Positions 17,360 through 27,841 of a DNA stretch of 64,000 nucleotides are shown in pieces (position 1 is the stretch's first letter; each line of letters starts with the position of its first letter). The DNA is from Methylobacterium sp. GXS13. Lineage in GTDB: Bacteria; Pseudomonadota; Alphaproteobacteria; Rhizobiales; Beijerinckiaceae. The DNA lies in NCBI RefSeq assembly GCF_001455965.1, contig NZ_LKKO01000102.1:1-64000 (forward strand), given 5' to 3'. The notes below the pieces were generated by a model. That model had not been told where the DNA came from, searched no databases, and saw nothing but the letters and a program-made list of their open reading frames with translations. A program made the position numbers and the translations under genes.

Positions 17360-18825
17360 GAGCCCGTCCGAGTAACAGGTTTGCGGATCGAGATCAGGGT
17401 TGAGATCAGGGCGAGCTAGCAGCCTGCGTCATGCTCAGTGCCCGGCCTTGGCCAGCTTGAGGAGGTTGTGGGCGGTGCAGATCATCGCCCATTCGCCGCG
17501 GACCTGATCGAGGCCGCGTAGCAGGAACTGTCGGAAGCCCCCGGCCTGCTTGACCTGCCCGAACACCGGCTCGACGATCTGCTTCCTGAGGCGGTAGCGG
17601 CTCCGGCGGCCAGCCCGCTTCAGCCGCGCGGCCATCGCACGCATTAGGGGCGTCTTCGTCAGCCTTCGACGACCGGTCGCATCGCCCTCGCCGTGACGCG
17701 CCCGCCCCGGAGCGAGATAGGGGGTGATCCGCCGCTGCTTCAGCGCGGCCAGGTTCGCCTCGTTGGCAAAGCCTGCATCGCCCGAGACCTCGCACGGTTT
17801 GCGCCCGAGATGAGCGCGGACGTCATCGATGAGTGGCACGAGGGCGCGGGCGTCGGCGGCGTTTGTCACGAGGCGGGGCGCCACGATGATCTGATGCGCG
17901 GCATCGACGGCGATCTGCCTATTGTAGCCCTGTACGAGCCCGTCGCGGGTCGGCAGGATCCGGCTGTCTGGGTCAGTGAAGTTGCGCTGCGCCCGGTCCG
18001 GTCGTCCGCCGTCCTCGGCACGTAGGGGCCGACCCTGCCAGCGCATGCCCGAGGATGCACCCGGCCCGCTCTCGTCCTCGGGGTTGGGCGGATCGATCGC
18101 TTCCGCTCCCAGGGCAGCCTTGGCGGCACGGATCGTCTCCAGCCGTCGCTGCTTGTCGGCCATCCAGTCCGGCGTCTCGTCGCCCCGTCGGTTCGCGCCC
18201 TGCACCGCATCCCCGGCCGCGTCCGCCTCGCCCGCTTGCTCCAGCCAGGCGTCGACTTCGGCGGCCAGCCCCGGCTCAGCCGTCTTCATGCGTCCGTAGC
18301 TCATCGCCTTGTGGCGGGAGGCGTTGGCTTTCACCTTGGTCCCGTCCACTGCCACGTGGGCGAACTGGACCAGACCAGCCGCGCGGCACAGGCGCAGCAC
18401 CTGCACGAACAGGTCCGACAGGGCCACGAGGTGGCGCTTGCGGAAGTCGGCGATGGTGCGGAAGTCCGGCCGGTTCAGCCCGGTCACCGCCATGACGTCG
18501 ACCCGTTCCTCGCAGGCCCGGGCGAGCTGACGCGTCGAGTACAAGCCGCGGCTGTAGCCGTAGAGCAGCAGCGCCACCATCATCCCCGGATGGTAGGGTG
18601 GGTAGTCTCGCTCTTCGGTGTAGGTGTCGAGGATGGCCGAGAGGTCGAGCGCTTCCCGCACCGTGTCGCGAACGAAGTGCGCCACGTGCCCGGGCGGCAC
18701 GAACTCGTGCAGCGAGGGCGGTAGCAACCAGCCCTGATCCACATCCCAGGAGCGAAACACCTTAGCCATGAGCCGAGTGAATCACCCTCTAACGTCGCCG
18801 TCGAGAGGATTACTTGGACGGGCTC
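17360..18825 (-). mobile_element. IS1182-family insertion sequence, apparently intact
   Basis: The ends are imperfect inverted repeats: GAGCCCGTCCGAGTAAC at the left and the reverse complement of GAGCCCGTCCAAGTAATC at the right. The 4-bp palindrome CTAG directly flanks both ends (17356-17359 and 18826-18829), matching a target-site duplication. Size (1,466 bp) and one full-length transposase fit IS1182. Confidence 0.85.
17435..18769 (-). CDS. IS1182-family transposase
   Basis: A 444-residue DDE transposase. The N-terminal DUF772-type domain holds YPPYHPGMMVALLLYGYSRG and FRTIADFRKRH. The first catalytic Asp is in HVAVDGTKVKANAS, the second in CEVSGDAGFANEAN, and the Glu region is near KQIVEPVFGQVKQAGGFR. 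The gene is uninterrupted and lies within matched inverted repeats, so it is probably functional. Confidence 0.92.
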   Translation of the reverse strand: MAKVFRSWDVDQGWLLPPSLHEFVPPGHVAHFVRDTVREALDLSAILDTYTEERDYPPYHPGMMVALLLYGYSRGLYSTRQLARACEERVDVMAVTGLNRPDFRTIADFRKRHLVALSDLFVQVLRLCRAAGLVQFAHVAVDGTKVKANASRHKAMSYGRMKTAEPGLAAEVDAWLEQAGEADAAGDAVQGANRRGDETPDWMADKQRRLETIRAAKAALGAEAIDPPNPEDESGPGASSGMRWQGRPLRAEDGGRPDRAQRNFTDPDSRILPTRDGLVQGYNRQIAVDAAHQIIVAPRLVTNAADARALVPLIDDVRAHLGRKPCEVSGDAGFANEANLAALKQRRITPYLAPGRARHGEGDATGRRRLTKTPLMRAMAARLKRAGRRSRYRLRKQIVEPVFGQVKQAGGFRQFLLRGLDQVRGEWAMICTAHNLLKLAKAGH

Positions 18826-18951
18826 CTAGCGCTTCGGCGAAGGCAAGTGACATTCTGGCCCCGCCTCTCCAGTCTCGACGCGGAGTTCCGGCGCGCTCGC
18901 AATCTGCACGGTGGTCGAAGGCTCGGCAGTCCACTAGGCGGCTAAACCACC

Positions 18952-19524
18952 TCAGCGTGACCGCATTAGCGCCCTGCCCCGAGAAGGCGCATAGGGTGTC
19001 ATCTCTCCGCGCAATCCCGTGCACTGGGCCACCAACTGAAGGCCACGATGGCGCGCGAACTGACGACGGACAGGACCGCCTTGAACTTCGAGCCCGTCGA
19101 TTGCGACGCGCGTCCCCGTCAGAAGGCCGATCTCGCGACACAACGCGATGAAGCCGGCACAGACGCGTCCGATGGCCGGTCCGTTCTGCCGGCGGAACTC
19201 GGCAATGGTCTTGTGATCGGGCGACAGCTGGCCTGTCAGCCACATGACCTCGACGTTGCGGCCCGCTTCACGCTCCAGACGCCGGCTCGACGGGACCCGG
19301 TTGAGATAGCCGTAGACGTAGAGTTTTAGGAGAGCGGCCGGATGGTAACCCGGTCGTCCCGTCCGTGCCGCATCGACGCCCGCGAAGCCGAGCGCGCCGA
19401 GATCCAGCGCGTCCACGAAGGCATCGACCACGCGGACCGGGTTGTCCTCGGCAATCCAGTCTTCAAGACAAGGCGGAAACAGCGTCGTCCGATCGCGCTC
19501 GGCACCGACAACAAACCGTCCCAT
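18952..19524 (-). pseudogene. Second IS1182-family transposase, truncated and frameshifted
   Basis: The N-terminal half (MGRFVVGAERDRTTLFP, then RPGYHPAALLKLYVYGYLNR and SPDHKTIAEFRRQNGPAIG) is a different IS1182 transposase. After RVAIDG, where the catalytic Asp lies, the frame no longer matches the family, and the protein ends with unrelated residues. The C-terminal half is missing. The intact IS1182 copy lies just downstream. Confidence 0.8.
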
Positions 19525-19839
19525 GCCATCCTCCGGTCGATCCGGAAAAGATACCATCACCAAGGTTTTGACACAGCCAGGACCTTTTTCCGAAGTTCAG
19601 AAAGATTGCTTACCGTAAGTCTGATCCTCATCCGTGACCAATCTTGGTCGGAAGCTGTCCGGCAGATGTAGCTCGTTCGACGCAGCGAAGGAGCGGCCTG
19701 CATCAAGTTGCCAAGCCGGGGCCGCCGGCGGCCAGCGAAAGCGCCGTGTTGTCCGGTTGCAGAGGAGCCTGTCCCAGTCGCAACAGCAAGTGAAGTTGCA
19801 CCGCGCGGAGGCCTGGAACGTCGGTCATGGAGGCTATCG

Positions 19840-21111
19840 TCAGTTCGCTGAGGCGGTACGCGGCGCAGTCTCTTCCCCGGCGACGCGGACGACGTCTCCG
19901 CTGGCCAGGAACTCCTGAGGGTTGTCGATAAGCCGATCGGTAATGCCCACGCCAGCGCGCACCTCGACCTCGTTGCCGAGGTTCCGCCCGAGCGTCACAG
20001 GCTTAAGTGCGACCCGGTGATCGTCGCCCACCTGCGCCACCTGCGTGCCGTTGCGGTCGAAAACCAGCGCGGTGGCGGACACGCGCAGCGTCCCCGGGTC
20101 TGAAGGCACGTGGAACCGGACCTCCACGAACGCCCCCGGCCAGAGTTTGCCTTCCGGATTGTCAGCCTGGAGCTCCACCAGACCCTTGCGGGTGTCTTCC
20201 GCGATGGCATTTGCAGTCGAGGTCACCTCTGCGTCGAACGATGCCTCCTGCCCTGGCACGTGCAAGGAAGCCTTCAGCCCCGGCCTCATCACGGCGAGGA
20301 AGGCCTGCGGCACGTTCACGTAGACACGCACCCGGTGGAGGTCCGAGACCCGATAGAGCGGCCGACCCGAGGTTCCCCCTGCGGTGAGCAGGTCGCCGAT
20401 GTCAACGTTGCGCGCGGTTACGACGCCGTCGAAGGGTGCTCGGACCTCCTTGAATCGTGTCAGTTCCTCCAAACGCCCGACGTTTGCCTGCTGGGCGACG
20501 ATGTTTGCTTTGGCCACCGATAGGGCCGCCGTACGCGAGGCCGCGGTGAAGCGGTCGGTGTCGCCGCGCTCCTCGCTAGACCAGCCCTGCGTTACCAGGC
20601 GGGCGGTGCGCTTGTTGGTGGCCGCACTGAGATCGGCGTTCGCTTGGGCTTGGTCGACCGCAGCCTGGAGCTGAACGAGGGTAGCGCGCGCCTCGGCGAG
20701 TTGCTGGTCGAGGTCGGGCGCCGAGATCTCGGCCAGGACCTCGTCCTTGCGCACGCGTGCGCCGATGTCCCGGTGCCAAGCCGTGACGTAGCCGCTAGCG
20801 CGGGCATACAACGTACCAGTGTAGAAGGCGCTCAGCGAGCCGGGCAGGGTCAGGTCTTCGTCCATGGGCCCGCGCCGCGCGTGCACTACACGGACGGTGG
20901 GTACTGCTTGCTGTTCGGTCCAGCTCGCGACCTCCTGCATCCCCTTCGCCCGGTCGTTGATGCCGACCCAGGCGAGCGCCGCGGCGCCGATTGCCACGCT
21001 GGCCAGCAGCAGGCCGACCCGGCGCCCCGATGGAAGGCGAGGCGATGCGACAGCTGGCTCGGCGCCCGCGTGCGCGGCGTCCTCGGATTTGACGTGTTGG
21101 GTGGGGTGCAT
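19840..21111 (-). CDS. RND efflux periplasmic adaptor (membrane fusion protein)
   Basis: A 423-residue HlyD/AcrA-like adaptor. An N-terminal membrane anchor (VGLLLASVAIGAAALAWVGI) is followed by a lipoyl half-motif (GTLYARASGYVTAWHRDIGA), a coiled-coil hairpin around DQQLAEARATLVQLQAAVDQ, the second lipoyl half (APFDGVVTARNVDIGDLL) and a beta-barrel. It bridges the inner-membrane pump encoded just upstream in the same operon (13 bp gap) and an outer-membrane channel that is not encoded here. Start taken at MHPTQ (21111). Confidence 0.9.
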   Translation of the reverse strand: MHPTQHVKSEDAAHAGAEPAVASPRLPSGRRVGLLLASVAIGAAALAWVGINDRAKGMQEVASWTEQQAVPTVRVVHARRGPMDEDLTLPGSLSAFYTGTLYARASGYVTAWHRDIGARVRKDEVLAEISAPDLDQQLAEARATLVQLQAAVDQAQANADLSAATNKRTARLVTQGWSSEERGDTDRFTAASRTAALSVAKANIVAQQANVGRLEELTRFKEVRAPFDGVVTARNVDIGDLLTAGGTSGRPLYRVSDLHRVRVYVNVPQAFLAVMRPGLKASLHVPGQEASFDAEVTSTANAIAEDTRKGLVELQADNPEGKLWPGAFVEVRFHVPSDPGTLRVSATALVFDRNGTQVAQVGDDHRVALKPVTLGRNLGNEVEVRAGVGITDRLIDNPQEFLASGDVVRVAGEETAPRTASAN

Positions 21112-21124
21112 GCGAGATCTGGGG

Positions 21125-24100
21125 TTAGGCTGATGGGGATGAGAGGGCTTGAGGGGAAGCGTCTTCGCGTCGGGCCCCGGCGCGGCGGGGCCGTCCATGC
21201 ACGATGCCGAAGACCACCGGCACGAAGAACAACGTCGCAAGCGTGGCGAACAGCAGTCCGCCGATCACGGCGCGGCCGAGCGGCGCGTTCTGACCCGGCT
21301 CGATCGCCATCGGCGCCATGCCGATCATCATCGCCAGCGCGGTCATCAACACAGGCCGCAGACGCGTCGCCCCGGCCGCCAGGGCAGCCTCGATCGCCGT
21401 GCGTCCCGCGTCGAGCTGTTCGCGGGCGAAGCTGATGACTAGAATCGAGTTGGCGGTCGCGACACCCATGCACATGATCGCCCCCGTCAGCGCCGGCACC
21501 GAGACGTGGGTGTGCGTGGCGAACAGCATCCACACGATGCCGGCGAGCGCCGCTGGCAGCGCCGTCACGATGACGAACGGGTCGACCCAGGACTGGAAGT
21601 TGACGACGATGAGCAGGTAGATGAGCACGATCGCGAAGGCGAGGCCCACGAGCAGTTGCTGGTAGGCTTGCGCCATGGTCACCGCCTGCCCGCGCACCGT
21701 GACGGTCGCCCCCTTCGGTAGGTCGGCCCGCGTCTCGTCGATCGCCCGCTGGATGTCCGCGGTGACGCCGCCGAGATCTCGGTCCTGCGTCGTGGCCAGG
21801 ATGTTGACGGTGGGGGCGATGTTATAGTCGGTCGCCACCGCGCTGAGCGGCTCCGGGCGGATCGTCGCCAAGCCCCCCAGGAGCTGCTCCGAGCGGGCGG
21901 CGGTGATCGGCAGGTTGTTGAGTGCGCCCAGCGTGTCGATCGAATATTGCGGCGTCTGGACTGAGACAGGGTAAGACACGCCGTTGCGCGGGTCGAGCCA
22001 ATAGGTCGGGGCGGTCTGCGTACTGCCCGACAGCGTCGCTTGGAGGCTCGCGGCCGCGTCGCCCTCGGTCAGGCCGACGACCCCGGCAAGCGCACGGTCG
22101 AAATCGACCCGCAACGCGGGGTTGCGCGCCTGCTCCTGGATGCGGGCGTCCGCCACGCCGGCGCGGCGCCGAACCCGGGCCAGGAGCGTGTTGGCGTAGG
22201 CGCGGCCCCCCGCCACGTCGCGGCTGGCGACCTGCACGTCCAGCGCGGCGGGGGAGCCGCAGTTCAGGATCTGGCTGACGATGTCGGCGGGCAGGAACGC
22301 GAAGGTCACGCCGGGAAAATCCTGCGGCAGACGCTCGCGCAGCTGTCGGGTCAGGGCCGCGGTCGATCGCCCGCCCTCCCCGCCGCCTCCGGCCTCGTCG
22401 AGGGTCACAAGCATGTCGGCGTCGAAGGTGCCGATGGTGCCGCTGTTGCCGTAGGAAATGTTGATGCCACTGATCGGAAGGCCGATGTTGTTGACAACGC
22501 TAGCCACGCGTCCCAGCGGGATCAGCGTGCGCAGTCTTCCCTCGACCCGCCCGGTCAACGCCGTCATCTCCTCGATGCGCGTGCCCGTGGGAGCCCGCAG
22601 GTGGATGCGTAGCGCCCCCGCATCCATGTCCGGAAAGAAGTCCCGCCCGAGATAGGGGACGAGGCCGAACGACAGGCCGACCACCGCGAGGAAGCCGACC
22701 GCGAAGGACTTCCGGAGCGACAGCGCCAAGCCGAGCAGCCCGAGATAAGCCTGCCGCAGGGCCTCGAAGCGGCGCTCGAAGCCCCGCTGAAACCGGGCGA
22801 AGAAGCTGGGCTTGCCGGCCGAATCCTGTCCGTGTGCGTGCTCGGTCAGCAGGTAGCGCGCCAGCGTCGGCACCAGGGTGTAGGTAAGCGCGTAGGACGC
22901 GATCATCGCGAACACCACCGCCATCGCCAGCGGCCGGAACAGGAAGCCTGCCACGCCGCCTAGCGCCAGAAGCGGCACGAAGGCGATGCAGATGCAAAAC
23001 AGGGCGACGGTGGCCGGCGGCATGATCTCCTGCGCCCCGCGGGTGATAGCGGTGACGATGTCCTCGCCGAACTCCTCCATGTGTCGATTGATGTTCTCGA
23101 TGGTCACGGTGGCGTCATCCACCAGGATGCCGACCGCCAGGGCGAGCCCGCCAAGCGTCATCACGTTGATGGTCTGCCCGAGCGCCGAGAGCGCGATCAG
23201 CGAGCACAGCACGGCGAGCGGGATCGACACGGTGATGATCAGGGTCGAGCGCCAGCTGCCCAGGAAGACCAGAATCATCAGGCCGGTCAGCGCCGCGGCT
23301 ATGACCCCCTCGCGAACCACCGCCACAACGGACTCGCGCACGAAGCCCGACTGGTCGGCCACGTACTTGAGGTCGACGCCCGTCGGCAGCCCCGCCTGGA
23401 TGGCGGGCAGGCGCGCCTTGACGTCGGCGATGATGTCCAAGGTCGAGGCGTTGCCGATCTTGAGGATCGACATCAGCACGCCCTTCTTGCCGTCGAGCTG
23501 GACGACGTTGGTCTGGGGCGGCGAGCCGTTGCGCACGTGGGCGACGTCCCGCATGAAAACCACGGCGCTGTCCACGACCTTGACCGGCAGGTCGTTGAAC
23601 GCCTCGATGGTCTTGGGTGAGTCGTTGAGGTCGACGATCCACTCGAAGGTCCCGATCTTCTGGGTGCCTACCGGGTTGATCAGGTTCTGCCGGGCCAAGG
23701 CTGCGCCGACGTCGGCCGCCGACAGGCCGTGGGCGTGCAGCGCCGACTGGTCGAGATCGATCTGCACTTGGCGCGCGGCGCCGCCGTAGGCGTAGGGCAA
23801 CTGCGCCCCGGGGATCGTGGTGAGTTGAGGCCGGATGAAGTTCTGCGCGAGGTCGTTGAGCGCCGTCTGCGAGAGGCTGTCGCTGGACAGGGCGAGCTGG
23901 ATGATCGGCACGCTCGACGCGTTGTAGGCGAGCATCAGGGGCGGCGTGACGCCCGGCGGCAGCTGCTTGAGCTGCGTCTGCGAGATGGATGTGACCTGCG
24001 CCTGGGCTGCAGTGATGTCGACGCCGGGCTGGAAATAGATCTTCACGATCCCGTAGCCCGGGACCGACTGGGATTCGATGTGCTCGATGTCGTTGACTGT

Positions 24101-24322
24101 GGTGGTCAGCGAGCGCTCGAACACCGAGACGATGCGCCCCGCCATGTCGTCGGGCTGCAACCCGGTGTACTGCCAGACGACGCTGATCACCGGGATGCCG
24201 ATCCGGGGGAAGATGTCGGTCGGGGTGCGCACGATCGCCATGACCCCGAAGATCAGGATCAGGATCGACATCACGACGAATGTGTAGGGCCGCAGCAGGG
24301 CCAGTCGGACGATCGCCGCCAT
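21125..24322 (-). CDS. RND-superfamily efflux permease (AcrB/HAE-1 type)
   Basis: A 1,065-residue inner-membrane pump with the RND layout: TM1 near the N-terminus (FVVMSILILIFGVMAIVRTP), a large periplasmic loop, six TM segments, a second loop and six more TM. The proton-relay Asp pair is in LAVGILVDDATVTIENINRH. It exports small hydrophobic or amphiphilic compounds or cations together with the adaptor gene that follows. The substrate cannot be read from the sequence; metal-pump (CusA) Met signatures were not evident. Confidence 0.93.
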   Translation of the reverse strand: MAAIVRLALLRPYTFVVMSILILIFGVMAIVRTPTDIFPRIGIPVISVVWQYTGLQPDDMAGRIVSVFERSLTTTVNDIEHIESQSVPGYGIVKIYFQPGVDITAAQAQVTSISQTQLKQLPPGVTPPLMLAYNASSVPIIQLALSSDSLSQTALNDLAQNFIRPQLTTIPGAQLPYAYGGAARQVQIDLDQSALHAHGLSAADVGAALARQNLINPVGTQKIGTFEWIVDLNDSPKTIEAFNDLPVKVVDSAVVFMRDVAHVRNGSPPQTNVVQLDGKKGVLMSILKIGNASTLDIIADVKARLPAIQAGLPTGVDLKYVADQSGFVRESVVAVVREGVIAAALTGLMILVFLGSWRSTLIITVSIPLAVLCSLIALSALGQTINVMTLGGLALAVGILVDDATVTIENINRHMEEFGEDIVTAITRGAQEIMPPATVALFCICIAFVPLLALGGVAGFLFRPLAMAVVFAMIASYALTYTLVPTLARYLLTEHAHGQDSAGKPSFFARFQRGFERRFEALRQAYLGLLGLALSLRKSFAVGFLAVVGLSFGLVPYLGRDFFPDMDAGALRIHLRAPTGTRIEEMTALTGRVEGRLRTLIPLGRVASVVNNIGLPISGINISYGNSGTIGTFDADMLVTLDEAGGGGEGGRSTAALTRQLRERLPQDFPGVTFAFLPADIVSQILNCGSPAALDVQVASRDVAGGRAYANTLLARVRRRAGVADARIQEQARNPALRVDFDRALAGVVGLTEGDAAASLQATLSGSTQTAPTYWLDPRNGVSYPVSVQTPQYSIDTLGALNNLPITAARSEQLLGGLATIRPEPLSAVATDYNIAPTVNILATTQDRDLGGVTADIQRAIDETRADLPKGATVTVRGQAVTMAQAYQQLLVGLAFAIVLIYLLIVVNFQSWVDPFVIVTALPAALAGIVWMLFATHTHVSVPALTGAIMCMGVATANSILVISFAREQLDAGRTAIEAALAAGATRLRPVLMTALAMMIGMAPMAIEPGQNAPLGRAVIGGLLFATLATLFFVPVVFGIVHGRPRRAGARREDASPQALSSPSA

Positions 24323-25030
24323 ACCTTGAATTCGCCTTGATCAATCCGGTCGACGGGTCCTAACGGACGCGTACAGAAGCATATCGTATTATGCATTCAT
24401 CGGGCCAGTGCGGCAATTTGATGATGTTGTTCCCGAGAATGGCCAGAAACATGGAGATACAATTCACCATATGCGCTCATTTTATTTACCTTTGCTGTCC
24501 TCGACGGTTCTGAACAGCCTTCAATGCGTAATTTTGCGGCATGCCGAGCGCTCACTGCGCCTTGACAATTTGGACCACCGTTGCGGAAAACTGAGCTACC
24601 GACTAAATGAGGGCGTGGTGGAACTGGCCCATCCGCGCTTTGAATCAACAGCTGATCTCGGACGACACGGGGCGCTTCGCCGGCGGCTCATCGTTCGTTG
24701 AGGTAGACGCCGATGCCCCGACTGAGACCGTGCCGACCTTCATTGGCCGAGGCGCGTTAACCAGGGTTTGCGGATGGTGAACGCATTTCCCACCATGAGG
24801 ATTGATGGATCGTACCGAGGTCCGCTTCAATCAAGGCGAAGGCCTCGGACGTCCCCGGACGGGCGCAACTCCAAAGGTTCCCTTCTGAGCTTTGACATAA
24901 CTTCCGCTCCCTACCCTTCTCCGAAATACAGAGGGTCCGCTTGCGGTTCGCTTAATCCAACTCTGTGATTGATACTGCCTAGCTCAGCGAGTTCCCCACG
25001 GTCCTGTCGAGTCCGCATGTTATCGTCGCC
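24323..25030. other. Intergenic; promoter region of the RND operon
   Basis: About 700 bp. The stretch just upstream of the permease start is AT-rich (CATATCGTATTATGCATT near 24380) and likely carries its promoter. No regulator gene, RNA gene or convincing open frame was seen. Confidence 0.45.
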
Positions 25031-25738
25031 CTAAACCCTCCGAACTATGCCAATCCGACGCCAATCTCTGGCTGGAGCGGCCTCCTCCCATTCACGATCC
25101 TGGTCCGCCAGCAATGCGGCACGACGGACCTCGGTTGTCTCCATTTCCGCTGACAGCGCTTCCCTTGCCCCGTCGCCGGGGTAACGAGCGGACGTCCTGC
25201 ACGCTCCCAGAAAACGGGCGAGCGTCATGACGAAACAGTCTACGTCGATGGGCGTCACAAGTCCTGTACCGAGGAGGTTGAGGCGCGAACGGCCGGCCAT
25301 ATCCGCACAAGAGCTGCCAGCGAACCCGAGCGCTGCGATCTTGTCGGCGTCCAGTGCCAGACGTTTGATTTGCGTTTCGCGCAGCAGCTCGAGCCTTCGT
25401 TCCCTGGTAGCCGCGACTGCGTGCGTCTGACGTGCGCTCGGCAGCCAATGTGCAATCTCATCGAGGATGAAAGTTCGAATAAGCTCGACCCGGACCGGTC
25501 CGAATTTCCTGATGCGAGCGATCTCTTCGGGAGAAGACTGAGCCAAATGAGATAGGTCGCGAAATCCTGCTTTGCGCAGGCGGGCTCGGAGGGAGGCTGT
25601 CAGGAAGCCGCGACCGAATCCCAAGGCTGAGAGATGCTGAATGTTGTCGCCAGAGAGGCCCTCGAACAGAGGGAGGCGCAAGCTGACCTCGTCAAAGAGG
25701 CTATCGTACCGGATGGTGCGCGTTGATCGCCTGGGCAT
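25031..25738 (-). CDS. Hypothetical protein with helix-hairpin-helix-like segments
   Basis: A 235-residue protein. Residues about 40-85 (LRARLRKAGFRDLSHLAQSS, then IARIRKFGPVRVELIRTFI) resemble the helix-hairpin-helix fold of the RNA polymerase alpha C-terminal domain. A second similar unit may lie around residues 125-170. This hints at DNA binding but no family was recognised. Start taken at MPRRSTRTIRY. Confidence 0.5.
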   Translation of the reverse strand: MPRRSTRTIRYDSLFDEVSLRLPLFEGLSGDNIQHLSALGFGRGFLTASLRARLRKAGFRDLSHLAQSSPEEIARIRKFGPVRVELIRTFILDEIAHWLPSARQTHAVAATRERRLELLRETQIKRLALDADKIAALGFAGSSCADMAGRSRLNLLGTGLVTPIDVDCFVMTLARFLGACRTSARYPGDGAREALSAEMETTEVRRAALLADQDREWEEAAPARDWRRIGIVRRV

Positions 25739-26291
25739 CGCCGTCGCGCATACGGCGGTTTGCGGATGCACACAATGGGCGGTCGCCGCGGGCATTCGGA
25801 AGGTCTGCTTGTCTGGGATCTGATCGGGCTGGAAAGGACCAGATTGGCCGATAGCTGCCGGTCCGCTTCGGAGCTGTGCGGCGAGAAAGCAGACGGCTTC
25901 CTACCGACCCAACTCGATTGCCTGGGGCGCCATCGGCGCTTCCCGAAAGCGGCCATTGGTCCGCCATCAAGCAACTTCGGCTTGGAGTGCAGGCTGCGTG
26001 AAAACTTAGGTCCAAGCCGAAATTGTGGAACAATCTCCTACGCTGCTGCCATTTGAGCATCCTGTATGGCGGCGGTGATGCCGTCGGAATGCCTGCGCTG
26101 GCTGCGACCCGGGGCGCACCAGGGAAATTCTTCAACAAGCCATGAGTTTTCACACATGAGGTAATCGCTTGAGCGTTCCCCTCAGGGCCGGAGTGAGGCG
26201 GTCTACAATGGAAGAGATGGTTGTTCCCGGCAGGATGAAGGTGCGGGCTCACAACTGGACGCCGGGCCTATACATTGAGCGGAGAACGACC
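25739..26291. other. Intergenic up to the IS110 transposase
   Basis: About 550 bp. The part from roughly 26160 is probably the left non-coding end of the IS110 element. No gene was supported. Confidence 0.4.
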
Positions 26292-27314
26292 ATGAGCGAG
26301 TATATCGGTCCCGATGTGTCGTTGAAAGACATTGCGATCTGTGTGCGGCGCGACGGTCAGCGGATTTGGCCGGGTAAGTGCGCCTTCGATCCCGTCGTCA
26401 TTGCCGGGGCTGTGCGCACGCACGCCCCCGAAGCTCGACAGATCGTGTTCGAGACGGGGTCCTTGTCGATCTGGTTCTTCCATGCCCTCACGGCGGAAGG
26501 TCTTCCGGCGATCTATATCGACGCTCGCCATGGCAAAGCTGCCCTCGACATGGCCGCCAACAAGACCGGCGCCAACGATGCCGATGGTTTGGCTCATCTG
26601 GCCAAGGTCGGCTTCTTTCGCGAAGTCTGTGTGAAGGGATACGACAGCACGCTTGTGCGGACGCTGGTCGCCGGGCGGGACAAGCTCGTGCGGATGACGA
26701 CCGAACTCTCCAATGAGATCTGCGGTCTGATAAAGACGTTCGGCTTGATCGTGCCGGGCGCAAAGGGCAGATCGTTCGAGGCGGAGGTTCGACGTCTGTT
26801 CTCGGACTAGGACGGTCTCGCTCGCGTCATCCTCCCGCTGCTGGAGGCCTGGGGTGCGGTTCGCCGGCGGGCGGCGGAACTCGGGCGCCAGCTCCTGGCC
26901 AGTGCCTGGCAAAGCCAAGCCTGCCAGCGTCTGATGGCGATCTCCGGGATCGGGGAGATCACCGCACCCGCCTTCGTGACCGCGATCGAGGGTCCTGCGA
27001 ACTTCAGATCGTCACGTTCCGTCGCCGCCTGGTTCGGGCTGACGACGCGACGTTATCAGTCGGGCGAGATCGACTATGACGGCCTCATCTCCCGGAGAGG
27101 AGACGCGCTTATGCGGGGGCTCTTCTACGAAGCCGCAACCGTTCTACTGACGCGAAGCCGAGTGGACAGCGACCTGCACGCCTGGGGGCTGAAGCTGCGC
27201 GAGCGGCTGGGCTTCAAGCGTGCCGCCGTAGCCGTCGCGCGCAAACTGGCTGTCGTCATGCATGCCATGTTGCGGTCCGGCCAGCCCTGCCTGGCGAAGG
27301 CTGCCGTGGCCTGA
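26292..27314 (+). pseudogene. IS110-family transposase with in-frame amber stop
   Basis: The N-terminal DEDD domain (MSEYIGPDVSLKDIAICVRR, then IDARHGKAALDMAANKTGAN with DADGLAHLAKVG) ends at a TAG codon (26808-26810, codon 173). The same frame then continues without a break into the C-terminal IS110 domain (MAISGIGEITAPAFVTAIEG, then FGLTTRRYQSGEIDY). One base change would restore about 340 residues. No frameshift is present. It is most simply a recent nonsense mutation. Confidence 0.88.
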
Positions 27315-27841
27315 TCCCAGAACCCCCGAGCTTGCCACGCGTCAAAGCGCGTCAAGGCGTCCCTGCCGGGACGTGAGCGAACCATTCCGCCGAGGCTGTT
27401 GCACCCTGAGATCCTCACCGGTCCATCGAGCGCGTCACACATCGGAAGGTTCATCCTGCGAAGCCCCATCATGCGGCGGCTCATGCCGACCGCAAAGACG
27501 ACCGTGCTCCCGGCAAACGACAGCCAGACTATCCAAAGAGGAATTGCTTTATACCGGGCGATTAGACGACAGCCTCGACCCATGTCGGTCGTTGGGACAG
27601 CTAGCGGCGCTTCCCTTAGCGGTCATTCGCCGACCGTCCGACGACTCGGGCCCAGGATGGATCTCGCCCGGACAGCTTTCGAACGGCAGCACAATAGATG
27701 GGCGCTGTCATCCCACCTGCTGATGGCGATTTGCCGGGGTTAAATATGCACGCCGATTATGATGGGATATAAACTATACAAAAATCTATCATCCTGAGCT
27801 GCTGGTTCGTGTGCTAGCCAAACCAGCAGCTCAGTAGTTAT
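27315..27841. other. Intergenic after the IS110 copy
   Basis: About 530 bp. No gene supported; the first part may be the right end of the IS110 element. Confidence 0.4.
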
